Of a stretch of 14,723 bases of DNA, positions 1 through 6,558 are shown in pieces. Position numbers and translations under genes: made by a program. Where the stretch lies: positions 1 through 14,723 of the forward strand of contig JAGKWW010000057.1 in NCBI GenBank assembly GCA_021151665.1, in the 5' to 3' direction. The DNA comes from Flavobacteriaceae bacterium (GTDB lineage Bacteria; Bacteroidota; Bacteroidia; Flavobacteriales; Flavobacteriaceae). Within the stretch, counting starts at the first letter, position 1. Each line of letters starts with the position of its first letter. The notes under the pieces were generated by a model, which was given only the letters and a program-made list of their open reading frames with translations, did not search any database and was not told where the DNA came from.

Positions 1-2
1 GT

Positions 3-170
3 ATAAATAGATATTACTACAAGTTTAAATATAATGGAAAATGGTATAACAATAGCGAGAGTTTAACAGGTTATGACGGCGACAGCTGTGTCGGGAAAAG
101 ATATGTGGTTGTTTTCTCTTCACGGAATCCAAACAACTCAATGATTAACTTAGATAAAGAGGTAAATTGA
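3..170 (+). CDS. C-terminal fragment of an unrecognised protein (5' end outside window)
   Basis: An open frame enters from the left edge and stops with TGA at 168-170, giving 55 residues. The peptide is rich in Tyr, Asn and Ser, contains the stretch DGDSCVGKRYVVVF, and ends INLDKEVN. I do not recognise a named domain. The style resembles the C-termini of small hypothetical Flavobacterium proteins, but that is an impression from memory. No start codon is visible, so its size and any signal peptide are unknown. A short GC-rich hairpin followed by T residues lies 25 bases downstream. A chance open frame of this length in AT-rich DNA cannot be fully excluded, but the composition reads like real protein. 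Confidence 0.5.
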   Translation: MNRYYYKFKYNGKWYNNSESLTGYDGDSCVGKRYVVVFSSRNPNNSMINLDKEVN

Positions 171-194
171 GATTGTATGTACAAACGTGTGGAT

Positions 195-211
195 AAGGCG
201 GCGCCTTTTTT
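195..211 (+). terminator. Short hairpin with T-run after the left-edge CDS
   Basis: AAGGC (195-199) pairs with GCCTT (203-207) around a 3-base loop, and the T-run extends to 211. The stem is only 5 bp, so it is a weak intrinsic terminator at best. Its place just after the stop at 170 fits. Confidence 0.35.
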
Positions 212-217
212 AAGATA

Positions 218-261
218 CCCCAATAGCTCGGATTTGCAATTCGTGCTTTATGATTTAATCC
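218..261 (-). repeat. Decayed REP-like palindromic element, copy 1
   Basis: Read on the minus strand this runs GGATTAAA...GCACGAATTGCAAATCC...GCTATTGGGG. It aligns over its whole length with a second copy on the plus strand at 413-452, with two small gaps and several substitutions. The core (minus strand, about 231-243) is a near-palindrome centred on TTGCAA. Sequences of this type (CGGATTGCAAATCCG, then GC and AT..GGG) recur between genes in Bacteroidetes and resemble REP elements mobilised by RAYT transposases; that family assignment is from memory. No transposase is in the window. Confidence 0.45.
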
Positions 262-412
262 TGATAAACATTTACTATCTTGTGTTGCTTAATCAAAAGT
301 ATGTTTGTTAACTAAAAAACAACCAATAGCGAAGAAGCTTATTTTGTAGCGGTCACTACTGTAGGGGTTGGTTAATGTAGAGGCTGTACTTTTTTTTATT
401 AGTGGATACGGC

Positions 413-452
413 AGATTAAAAAGCTCACGGATTGCAATCCGCGCGATCGAGG
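413..452 (+). repeat. Decayed REP-like palindromic element, copy 2 (inverted relative to copy 1)
   Basis: AGATTAAA...CTCACGG...GCGCGATCGAGG mirrors the element at 218-261 in the opposite orientation. Its core, CGGATTGCAATCCG (428-441), is a perfect 14-base palindrome. Together the copies form an inverted pair about 150 bases apart, as in REP doublets. The 171-485 interval that holds them has no supportable gene. Confidence 0.45.
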
Positions 453-485
453 TAAGAGATTGTTGTTGCGAGACTAAACAGCGAA

Positions 486-967
486 TTATTCTTTTGATAC
501 GGATTCTTTTAAAAAATCTTCCGATGGAATATTTTTACCCAGTCTCTCTATAATCTGATTTTTAGAACTTTTCATTCCTGATTCGTAAGATTTTATCAGG
601 TAGTAATTACCTATCGCTTGCAGGTTATCGTTATTTTCATTTTTCAATATAAAATATATCGCATAATTAGCTTCCTTATAGTTGTAATTTTCTGCCATAA
701 AGAATGCGTAATACAAAAATTCCTGTTTTTGCCTGTTAAGAAGTATATATCCTGTAAATCATTGAAAGCTTTTCTATCCCCTTTGTCAACTTTAGCCTTT
801 AGGCTGTCCATAAGCGACTCGTCATTATATTTTTGGATAAATATACTACCAGTACTTTGAGCTGCATTATCTTCGATTTTTAAGAGGTTGCTTTTTTTAT
901 GTTTTTCAGTATTAGAACAACCCATCAGGATAGTGGTGCTTACTATAATAAACAGCAATTTTTTCAT
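486..967 (-). pseudogene. Small lipoprotein gene broken by a single-base frameshift
   Basis: The minus-strand ATG at 967-965 opens MKKLLFIIVSTTILMGCSN, a lipoprotein signal peptide with the lipobox-like LMGC, so the mature protein would be lipidated and membrane-anchored. The first frame reads to about 730, where KGDRKAFNDLQDIYFLTGK is followed by unrelated sequence. The -1 frame continues smoothly as QEFLYYAFFMAENYNYKEAN and ends at 486. The switch falls in an A5 run on the coding strand (T726-T730). One more A would restore a continuous product of about 160 residues. The joined sequence looks helical and Sel1/TPR-like (AFNDL..YY, NYYLIKSYESG), resembling small flavobacterial lipoproteins of unknown function. 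It could be a true pseudogene or a homopolymer sequencing error. The run does not fit a canonical slippery heptamer, so programmed frameshifting is unlikely. Confidence 0.65.
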
Positions 968-1070
968 AATTGAATAATTTATTGACTGATAGGGTGGCAA
1001 ACGGCGCACACAAAGCAGATCCGCGAATCGCGTAAAGTTAATTGTATAATTGTATCCGAATAGGGTAAAC

Positions 1071-1099
1071 AAAAAAGCCCCATCAAGTGATGAGGCTTT
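1071..1099 (-). terminator. Intrinsic terminator of tRNA-Leu
   Basis: On the minus strand AAAGCCTCATC and GATGGGGCTTT form an 11-bp stem (one T-G wobble) with a 3-base loop, followed by T residues (A1071-A1076 on the plus strand). It begins two bases after the tRNA discriminator base. Confidence 0.85.
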
Positions 1100-1100
1100 G

Positions 1101-1180
1101 TACCTGGAGTGGGAATCGAACCCACACACCGTAGTACACGAGTTTGAGTCGTGCGCGTCTACCAATTCCGCCATCCAGGC
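1101..1180 (-). tRNA. tRNA-Leu (anticodon CAA)
   Basis: The 80-nt minus-strand sequence folds as a class II tRNA. It has a 7-bp acceptor stem (GCCTGGA/TCCAGGT, with a G1-U72 wobble), a D arm GCG...CGC, and an anticodon stem CACGA/TCGTG with loop CTCAAAC giving anticodon CAA (reads UUG). There is an 11-nt variable region typical of tRNA-Leu, and a T arm GTGGG-TTCGATT-CCCAC. The discriminator base is A, as expected for leucine. CCA is not encoded. The gene is monocistronic, with its own promoter box and terminator. Confidence 0.95.
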
Positions 1181-1196
1181 GTGCAGTATTGTGCGG

Positions 1197-1227
1197 CAAA
1201 TTTATGATAATACAAGCGCATTGCCAA
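1197..1227 (-). promoter_or_regulatory. Promoter of tRNA-Leu
   Basis: On the minus strand TAAATTTG (1204-1197) matches the Bacteroidetes -7 box TAnnTTTG. A TTG at 1227-1225 lies 20 bases upstream as a -33 candidate. The box ends 16 bases before the tRNA 5' end, leaving a short 5' leader. Confidence 0.65.
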
Positions 1228-1248
1228 AAAAATACGGCAGAAATTCAG

Positions 1249-1277
1249 TTTGTTATAAAATTAAATCCCTAAATTTG
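1249..1277 (+). promoter_or_regulatory. Promoter of prs (-33 TTTG, -7 TAAATTTG)
   Basis: TTTG at 1249-1252 and TAAATTTG at 1270-1277 are separated by 17 bases, matching the flavobacterial primary sigma consensus. The start codon is 51 bases downstream. The box is divergent from, and about 70 bases away from, the tRNA-Leu promoter. Confidence 0.75.
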
Positions 1278-1328
1278 CACCTCGTTTAGGCGACACAACA
1301 CTAACTAACTACAAAACAACAAACTAAA

Positions 1329-2270
1329 ATGTCTTACGCTGAACCGGAAGCAAAGATTTTTGCATGTTCCAAAAGTGTATACCTGGCAGAGAAAATAGCC
1401 GCAAGCTATGGAGTGCCGCTGGGGAAAGTTACGTTCTCTGAATATAGTGACGGCGAGTTTCAGCCCTCCTTCGAAGAGTCGATACGCGGGATAAGGGTGT
1501 TCTTAGTATGCTCAACCTTCCCGAGTGCCGACAACCTGATGGAGCTGCTCCTGATGATAGATGCCGCCAAAAGGGCTTCGGCCAGGCACATCACCCCCGT
1601 GATACCGTATTTCGGGTGGGCGCGCCAGGACAGGAAAGACAAGCCAAGGGTGCCGATAGGGGCCAAGCTGGTAGCGAAATTGCTGGAAACGGCCGGTGCC
1701 ACTCGCATCATGACCATGGACCTGCATGCCGACCAGATACAGGGCTTCTTCGAGAAGCCGGTAGACCATCTGTTTGCATCAACCTTGTTCCTGCAACACG
1801 TCCGCGCCATGAACCTGGAGAATCTTACCATAGCGTCTCCCGATATGGGTGGCTCTAAAAGGGCATATGCCTATAGTAAGTTCCTGCAAAGCGACGTAGT
1901 AATATGCTACAAGCACCGCAAGGCTGCCAACGTGGTAGAGGCTATGGAGTTGATAGGCGAGGTGAAGGGCCGCAATGTGGTACTGGTAGACGACATGGTA
2001 GACACCGGTGGAACGCTTACCAAAGCGGCTGATATGATGATGGAAAGGGGAGCGCTTAGTGTGCGTGCGATATGTACACATGCCATACTCTCGGGCGATG
2101 CGTATGAGAAGATCGAGAACTCGCAGATAACCGAGCTGATCGTGACCGACAGCATCCCGCTCAGGAAACAGTCGCCCAAGATAAGGGTGGTATCCTGTGC
2201 AGAGTTCTTTGCCGATGTGATGAGAAATGTGCAGAACAACACATCCATCAGCGACAAATTTTTAGTGTAA
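1329..2270 (+). CDS. prs: Ribose-phosphate pyrophosphokinase (PRPP synthetase)
   Basis: Cytosolic enzyme that makes PRPP from ribose 5-phosphate and ATP, feeding purine, pyrimidine, histidine, tryptophan and NAD synthesis. The 313 residues match the usual length of about 310-320. Visible signatures are the ATP-binding flexible region YFGWARQDRKDKPR (94-107), the metal/PRPP-synthetase signature DLHADQIQGFF (131-141), and the PRPP-binding loop DDMVDTGGT (221-229). It starts at an ATG with an A-rich leader and no Shine-Dalgarno, normal for Bacteroidetes. It lies 30 bases upstream of rplY with no terminator between them, so the two are probably co-transcribed. Class I bacterial type; nothing is missing. 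Confidence 0.98.
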   Translation: MSYAEPEAKIFACSKSVYLAEKIAASYGVPLGKVTFSEYSDGEFQPSFEESIRGIRVFLVCSTFPSADNLMELLLMIDAAKRASARHITPVIPYFGWARQDRKDKPRVPIGAKLVAKLLETAGATRIMTMDLHADQIQGFFEKPVDHLFASTLFLQHVRAMNLENLTIASPDMGGSKRAYAYSKFLQSDVVICYKHRKAANVVEAMELIGEVKGRNVVLVDDMVDTGGTLTKAADMMMERGALSVRAICTHAILSGDAYEKIENSQITELIVTDSIPLRKQSPKIRVVSCAEFFADVMRNVQNNTSISDKFLV

Positions 2271-2300
2271 TTTTTTATTAATTATTTATATTTATTTCAA

Positions 2301-2909
2301 ATGAAATCAATTACGATCAAAGGATCTGAAAGAGAAAGCGTGGGCAAAGCGGCAACGCGTGCAGCACGTAATGCTGGAATGGTTCCTTGCGTGTTATACG
2401 GAGGAGATCAGCCAGTACATTTTACTGCAGAAGAAATGGCATTCAAAGGACTGGTTTACACTCCAAACGTACACACTGTGGTAATTGACCTTAGCGGAAA
2501 AACATACAATGCTATCCTTCAGGATATCCAGTTTCACCCGGTGAGTGACAAGATACTTCACATCGATTTCTATCAGCTTAAAGAAGATAAAGAGATCACT
2601 ATGGATGTACCTGTGAAAATCGTGGGTAACTCTAAAGGTGTTATGGCCGGTGGTGTACTTCGCCTAAACCAGCGTAAGCTTAAGGTGCGTGCCCTTCCTG
2701 CAAACCTTCCTGACTATGTAGAGGCTGATATCACAGACCTTGAAATGGGTAACAAGCTTTATGTAACCAAGCTGCCTACCAACAACTTCAAGCTGCTTAA
2801 CCCGGAGAACACTGTGGTAGCACAGGTACGTATCTCTCGTGCTGCTATGAAGGCTGCCCAGGAAGCTGCAAAAGCTGCAAAAGCACCTGCAAAAGGAAAG
2901 AAAAAGTAA
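2301..2909 (+). CDS. rplY: 50S ribosomal protein L25/general stress protein Ctc
   Basis: Binds 5S rRNA in the large ribosomal subunit. The 202 residues correspond to the long, two-domain TL5/Ctc form, not the roughly 94-residue E. coli L25. Residues 1-90 are the L25 beta-barrel (start MKSITIKGSERESVGKAATR, then VPCVLYGG and DIQFHPVSDKILHIDFYQL). Residues 97-180 form the C-terminal TL5 domain (VPVKIVGNSKGVMAGGVL, YVEADITDLEMG). The last 20 or so residues are an Ala/Lys-rich basic tail ending AKGKKK, probably contacting RNA. It follows prs closely and is ended by a strong terminator. Confidence 0.97.
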   Translation: MKSITIKGSERESVGKAATRAARNAGMVPCVLYGGDQPVHFTAEEMAFKGLVYTPNVHTVVIDLSGKTYNAILQDIQFHPVSDKILHIDFYQLKEDKEITMDVPVKIVGNSKGVMAGGVLRLNQRKLKVRALPANLPDYVEADITDLEMGNKLYVTKLPTNNFKLLNPENTVVAQVRISRAAMKAAQEAAKAAKAPAKGKKK

Positions 2910-2928
2910 TTTATCTTACCGATATACC

Positions 2929-2958
2929 AAAACGCCTCCGCACAACGGAGGCGTTTTT
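2929..2958 (+). terminator. Intrinsic terminator of the prs-rplY operon
   Basis: AAAACGCCTCCG (2929-2940) and CGGAGGCGTTTT (2946-2957) form a perfect 12-bp stem with a CACAA loop and end in T5. It separates rplY from the pth promoter, which begins only about 17 bases further on. Confidence 0.93.
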
Positions 2959-2974
2959 ATTTATGTCAAACCTG

Positions 2975-2982
2975 TATCTTTG
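2975..2982 (+). promoter_or_regulatory. -7 box of pth (TATCTTTG)
   Basis: An exact TAnnTTTG match lies four bases before the first candidate pth ATG at 2987. No clear -33 TTG is visible because the expected position falls in the T-run of the rplY terminator. If used, transcription would start almost on that ATG. Confidence 0.5.
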
Positions 2983-2986
2983 CCCC

Positions 2987-3610
2987 ATGAAATGGCTGAA
3001 CTTATTCGCCCCGAAAAAAGAAGTAAAAGAACCCGTTGACCCCATGAAGAAATTCCTTATTGCCGGCCTTGGTAACATTGGTGCCGAATATGTAAATACA
3101 CGCCACAACATCGGCTTTAAAGTACTCGATTTCATTGCGCGCCAGGAAGGCCTTGAATTTGCTACGGCAAAGCTGGGCGCCATGGCCGAGTATAAGCTTA
3201 AAGGGCGAACGCTATTCCTGCTGAAGCCCAACACTTATATGAACCTGAGCGGCAAGGCTGTAAAGTACTGGATGGACAAAGAAGGCATCCCGAAAGAGAA
3301 CCTTTTGGTGGTAACCGATGACCTTAACCTTCCCTTTGGCAGTATTCGTATAAAGGGCAAGGGAAGCGATGGCGGGCACAACGGGCTAAAGAATATCCAG
3401 CTGTTGCTCAATACGTCCGACTATCCGCGTTTTCGTTTTGGCATCAGCGATGAATTTAAAAAAGGGCAACAGGTAGATTACGTTCTGGGCGAGTGGACAG
3501 AAGAAGAGAAAGCAAAACTTCCGGAACGCTACGAGATTGCGGCCAACGCAATTCGATCGTTCGCACTTGCCGGCCTGGCCAACACCATGAGTGACTTTAA
3601 CGGAAAATAA
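2987..3610 (+). CDS. pth: Peptidyl-tRNA hydrolase
   Basis: Releases tRNA from prematurely dissociated peptidyl-tRNA in the cytosol. From the ATG at 2987 it has 207 residues. The Pth core starts at Met20 (MKKFLIAGLGNIG, codon at 3044) and is about 188 residues, the usual size. Key residues are seen: Asn30 in GLGNIG, catalytic His40 in NTRHNIG, Asn86 in YMNLSG, Asp111 in TDDLNLPFG, and His131/Asn132 in GGHNGLK. The 19-residue lead-in (MKWLNLFAPKKEV...) resembles lead-ins I recall in other flavobacterial Pth proteins, so I kept 2987. However, the promoter box sits so close that initiation at 3044 is also plausible. An upstream ATG at 2963 would precede the promoter box and is unlikely. Confidence 0.95.
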   Translation: MKWLNLFAPKKEVKEPVDPMKKFLIAGLGNIGAEYVNTRHNIGFKVLDFIARQEGLEFATAKLGAMAEYKLKGRTLFLLKPNTYMNLSGKAVKYWMDKEGIPKENLLVVTDDLNLPFGSIRIKGKGSDGGHNGLKNIQLLLNTSDYPRFRFGISDEFKKGQQVDYVLGEWTEEEKAKLPERYEIAANAIRSFALAGLANTMSDFNGK

Positions 3611-3637
3611 TTTTAGCTCACCAGACCCCATAAAACA

Positions 3638-3664
3638 AAAGAGGCACCCAATGGGTGCCTCTTT
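3638..3664. terminator. Bidirectional terminator between pth and the metalloprotease gene
   Basis: AAAGAGGCACCC (3638-3649) and GGGTGCCTCTTT (3653-3664) form a perfect 12-bp stem with a 3-base loop. The minus-strand reading is followed by a good T-rich tract (CTCTTTTGTTTTA), the plus-strand reading by a shorter one. The two genes converge here, 28 bases past the pth stop and 21 bases past the metalloprotease stop. Confidence 0.88.
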
Positions 3665-3684
3665 CAATATACTAATTATTGTTA

Positions 3685-6348
3685 TTATTCAACAACAATA
3701 CGTTTTACAACTTTATTTCCACCATCCTGTACGGTTACAAGGTATACACCGGCTTCAAGGCCGGAAGTAGCCACATTGCCCGAGAAAAGGCCTGTGTTCT
3801 GGTAAGAGCGCTGGTAAACCTGCCTGCCCCTCATATCGTGCATCACGATGCTGATCGGGTTGCTCGATTCTGATGTAAATTCTACTGTAAAGTTACCGTT
3901 GTTAGGGTTAGGATACAGTGAGAAGTTGCTCAGGCTCGATTCGTCTACACCGGCTACAATGCTCTGGTTGCATATCTGAAGTGACCAGTCAGTTATAGAC
4001 CCGGTATCACCATTGTAATAATCTACCGCAGCAAGAGTCCAGGTACCGTTTGCAGGCTTGCCGTTGAACGCTGAAAGTGCCTGGTAAGGTGCATAAGTAC
4101 CTCCTGCCAAAGCACTACAGTTGATTGATGCAGAGCCGTCATTAAACGTAATCGCGAAGTTTGAGCTTTCATCTGCACATTCCCTTCCCCAAAGGACAAC
4201 CTGGGTGTTATCAGGGCTTATAACAGCGAACACAAGATCCTGTGCGTAGGTATGTTGTACACGTGTAGTTACGTTTATGTCGGTAATTGTATATGTAGCA
4301 GGAACGCTGATGGTTTTGGTAACCACGCTGCCCGGGCTGTTAGCTCCTGCCCCGTCAGGTATGGCCAATGCAGTGTTATTACTGTAAGTATTACAAGTGT
4401 TAGTCACTGTGTATCCGATAGAGAACGGAGTACTGTTTACAGCATAGTATACATTTCCTACGGCTTCTACCATCACGCGGCAGAAAGCGCCGGAAACTCC
4501 ATTGGGTACGGTTATTGTCTGTGTACCGTCGTTCGGAGTGTTAGCCGCAAGCACGGTCGGGAAAGTAAGCCCGCCATCTGTAGACAGTAGAATATTTACG
4601 TTGGCAGTATTGATGTTGTTAGCTGTTGTTCCTGCTACATTCCAGGTAACAGTTTGGGTGCTTCCTGGAGCCCACGTAGCTCCGGCAGTAGCCTGAGAGG
4701 TAACAGCGAAAGGCCCTGCGGCACTCCTTACAGTAAGTTTAATTGCATCGCTTTTTGTCTGGCCTCCGCCTGCAATATTGTCACGGCCTGTTAGTACAAA
4801 GTTTAGGTTTCTCGACACATTAGATACCGACTCATATTGTGAGGTAAGTACTCCGTTTAGAACACTGCTAAGTGCAGGAAAGTAACGGTTAGGGTTTGTT
4901 GATGGCAGGTATGACCTGAATGTTGGGCCGGTAGATTTTGTTGCTGACGCTACACTGTTGGCATCCTGTGTATTAGAGTTTCCATTGTCATTTTGCTCCC
5001 AGCAATATGTTACGCCCGCAGGGTTTGCAGAAGCTCCCACAGCCTTAAGCACAAATGCTGTACCCTTTGGTATGTTTACGTCTGGTCCCGCATTGATGGT
5101 CATCGGGGCATGGTTAAGATTGGTATCTACAGAGCAAAACTTAGATGCCAGGTTATTTTCGATCTGAATAAGGTTCGCGTAGTGGAAATAGTCATCCGAA
5201 TGCTGCTGAACGTTATATACCATAATACCTGCATATGACATGATGGTAGATCCGCTTCCCGGCTCTACGTTAGTGCCCGAGCCTTCGTAGGTTTCAGAAA
5301 AAGAGTGGGTTCCACCCAACTGGTGGCCCATTTCGTGTGCAACATAGTCAATGTCAAAAGTATCGCCTTCCGGCACTCCGTCCGAAGGTGACGTGATACC
5401 GCTTCCTTTTTGTCCGTCTACGCACACGCAGCCGATACAGCCCGCGTTACCGCCGCCTCCTGTAGCGCCAAAAAGGTGCCCGATATCGTAATTTTCTTCC
5501 CCGATTACGCTGGTCAGGGTGTTTTGCAGCTGGGTATTCCAGCTATCCATTTGTACCGCGTCGGAGTAAGGGTCGCTAGACGCGTTTGTATAAATAAGAA
5601 CGTTGTTGTTTGCAATCAGGTTAAGATGAACGGCAAGGTCTTTTTCAAAAACGCCATTAACACGGGTAACTGTTTCGTTCATTGCAGCCAGTGCATTCGC
5701 GGGGCCGCCATGGTATGTGGTATACTCGGCAGTACAGGAAAGTGCGAGCCTGAATGTTTTTAGTACGCCGGCAGCAGAGCGCTGGGTCATACCGGATATT
5801 TTATTGGCCATCGCGTTTTCTTCAGCAGTAAAGCAGGTAAAAGGAGTTTTCCCCTTTTGCTTTACGTTACCAGATGTGTATACGATATAAGTAGCATCAT
5901 CAGAAGTGTACGATTCAATGAACTCGGTTTTGTTATTTGCCCTGAGTACCATAGAACGTACCCTTTTTGGCGAAATACTGAGGCGCATATACGCGGTAGG
6001 GTCTTCTACACCATTGGCTACATAAGCGCGGATGTCTGGGTTCTGTGCCTGGAGTTCAGGGGCAAAGTTGGAAAACTCATACACACGGAAGTGTTCCATC
6101 TTGCCCTGGGCATTCGGCAACTCTATGATTACCCCATTGCTGCCCGAAAAATTCTGGGGCGCATTGGCAAGTGCCGCCTTAAGTTGTGCAATGTTCAGCG
6201 TATATACTTCGCCGGTAGAACCACTGAACCGCTCATTGACAGACCTTTTTGTTTCAGCTGCAGCCCTGGTGACGCCCGTCCAGTACTTAGACTGCGCAAA
6301 AGCCTGAGCCGAAAAAGCTGCCAATGCAACAAGTAGAAATTTTTTCAT
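3685..6348 (-). CDS. Secreted reprolysin-like zinc metalloprotease with P-domain and T9SS sorting domain
   Basis: An 887-residue exported protease. The signal peptide MKKFLLVALAAFSAQAFAQ fixes the start at 6348; the frame is open 22 codons further upstream, but that would bury the signal. Residues 20-195 look like a propeptide. The catalytic domain spans about 197-410, with the metzincin zinc site HEMGHQLGGTH (338-348) and Met-turn IMSY (369-372), as in M12B reprolysin-like bacterial enzymes. Cys pairs (CIGCVC, 304-309) may form disulfides. Residues 415-650 are beta-rich, PKD/Ig-like modules. Residues about 655-795 are a proprotein-convertase P-domain (AVISPDNTQ, NGTWTLAAVDYYNGDTGSITDWSLQIC). 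Residues 808-887 are a type A T9SS sorting domain (LYPNPNNGNF, GVYLVTVQDG, KRIVVE), predicting export through T9SS and C-terminal cleavage. Target substrates are unknown. The gene is monocistronic. Confidence 0.95.
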   Translation of the reverse strand: MKKFLLVALAAFSAQAFAQSKYWTGVTRAAAETKRSVNERFSGSTGEVYTLNIAQLKAALANAPQNFSGSNGVIIELPNAQGKMEHFRVYEFSNFAPELQAQNPDIRAYVANGVEDPTAYMRLSISPKRVRSMVLRANNKTEFIESYTSDDATYIVYTSGNVKQKGKTPFTCFTAEENAMANKISGMTQRSAAGVLKTFRLALSCTAEYTTYHGGPANALAAMNETVTRVNGVFEKDLAVHLNLIANNNVLIYTNASSDPYSDAVQMDSWNTQLQNTLTSVIGEENYDIGHLFGATGGGGNAGCIGCVCVDGQKGSGITSPSDGVPEGDTFDIDYVAHEMGHQLGGTHSFSETYEGSGTNVEPGSGSTIMSYAGIMVYNVQQHSDDYFHYANLIQIENNLASKFCSVDTNLNHAPMTINAGPDVNIPKGTAFVLKAVGASANPAGVTYCWEQNDNGNSNTQDANSVASATKSTGPTFRSYLPSTNPNRYFPALSSVLNGVLTSQYESVSNVSRNLNFVLTGRDNIAGGGQTKSDAIKLTVRSAAGPFAVTSQATAGATWAPGSTQTVTWNVAGTTANNINTANVNILLSTDGGLTFPTVLAANTPNDGTQTITVPNGVSGAFCRVMVEAVGNVYYAVNSTPFSIGYTVTNTCNTYSNNTALAIPDGAGANSPGSVVTKTISVPATYTITDINVTTRVQHTYAQDLVFAVISPDNTQVVLWGRECADESSNFAITFNDGSASINCSALAGGTYAPYQALSAFNGKPANGTWTLAAVDYYNGDTGSITDWSLQICNQSIVAGVDESSLSNFSLYPNPNNGNFTVEFTSESSNPISIVMHDMRGRQVYQRSYQNTGLFSGNVATSGLEAGVYLVTVQDGGNKVVKRIVVE

Positions 6349-6383
6349 AATTCTTTTTGCGTAAATTAAATAGTAATAGCTGC

Positions 6384-6391
6384 CAAAGATA
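6384..6391 (-). promoter_or_regulatory. -7 box of the metalloprotease gene (TATCTTTG)
   Basis: An exact TAnnTTTG match on the minus strand, 35 bases upstream of the chosen ATG. It also supports the 6348 start, because the longer frame would begin upstream of the box. No convincing -33 TTG at the expected spacing. Confidence 0.55.
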
Positions 6392-6502
6392 ATACTTGTT
6401 TCATATATTTTCATAGCCAGAATGCTAAATAATTGATTAAAAGCATCAAATATCTGTCAACCCTTCAATAATGTCGGCAAAAAGTAGCATTTTTAAAAAT
6501 CT

Positions 6503-6540
6503 TATCTTTGCTGTAAATTATCGCTGTATATTTAACTTTG
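6503..6540 (+). promoter_or_regulatory. Tandem -7 boxes upstream of ribF
   Basis: TATCTTTG (6503-6510) and TAACTTTG (6533-6540) both match TAnnTTTG, in similar local sequence (TTATCTTTGCT and TTAACTTTGCT), exactly 30 bases apart. The TTTG of the first lies 22 bases before the second, so it might double as an imperfect -33 element. The second box is the better placed for the TTG start at 6559. Confidence 0.55.
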
Positions 6541-6558
6541 CTCAAATTACCTAAGGTT

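Noticed and set aside
368..553. Plus-strand open frame of 61 residues
   Set aside because: It crosses the REP-like element and the 3' end of the broken lipoprotein gene. Its composition is not protein-like and it has no start context.
726..730. Programmed -1 frameshift in the lipoprotein gene
   Set aside because: The run reads GGC AAA AAC, which is not a canonical X XXY YYZ heptamer, and I see no clear stimulatory structure. Mutation or sequencing error is simpler.
1022..1032. Palindrome CGCGA-A-TCGCG between tRNA-Leu and the lipoprotein gene
   Set aside because: Short, with no T-run or second copy in the window. It could be chance.
968..1174. Upstream extension of the lipoprotein frame on the minus strand to an ATG at 1174
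   Set aside because: It runs through the tRNA-Leu gene and its terminator. The lipoprotein signal peptide starts cleanly at 967.
3679..6336. Several plus-strand frames opposite the metalloprotease gene (for example 4252-4590 and 5857-6336)
   Set aside because: They are shadows of the minus-strand coding sequence; none has a plausible start region or domain.
6421..6491. Inverted repeat AATGCTA...TAGCATT in the divergent metalloprotease/ribF region
   Set aside because: Only 7 bases per arm and 57 bases apart in AT-rich DNA; not distinguishable from chance.
6538..6558. Longer RibF N-terminus from TTG at 6538
   Set aside because: The codon overlaps the TAACTTTG promoter box, and the family pattern begins at MKIFDSI, encoded from 6559.
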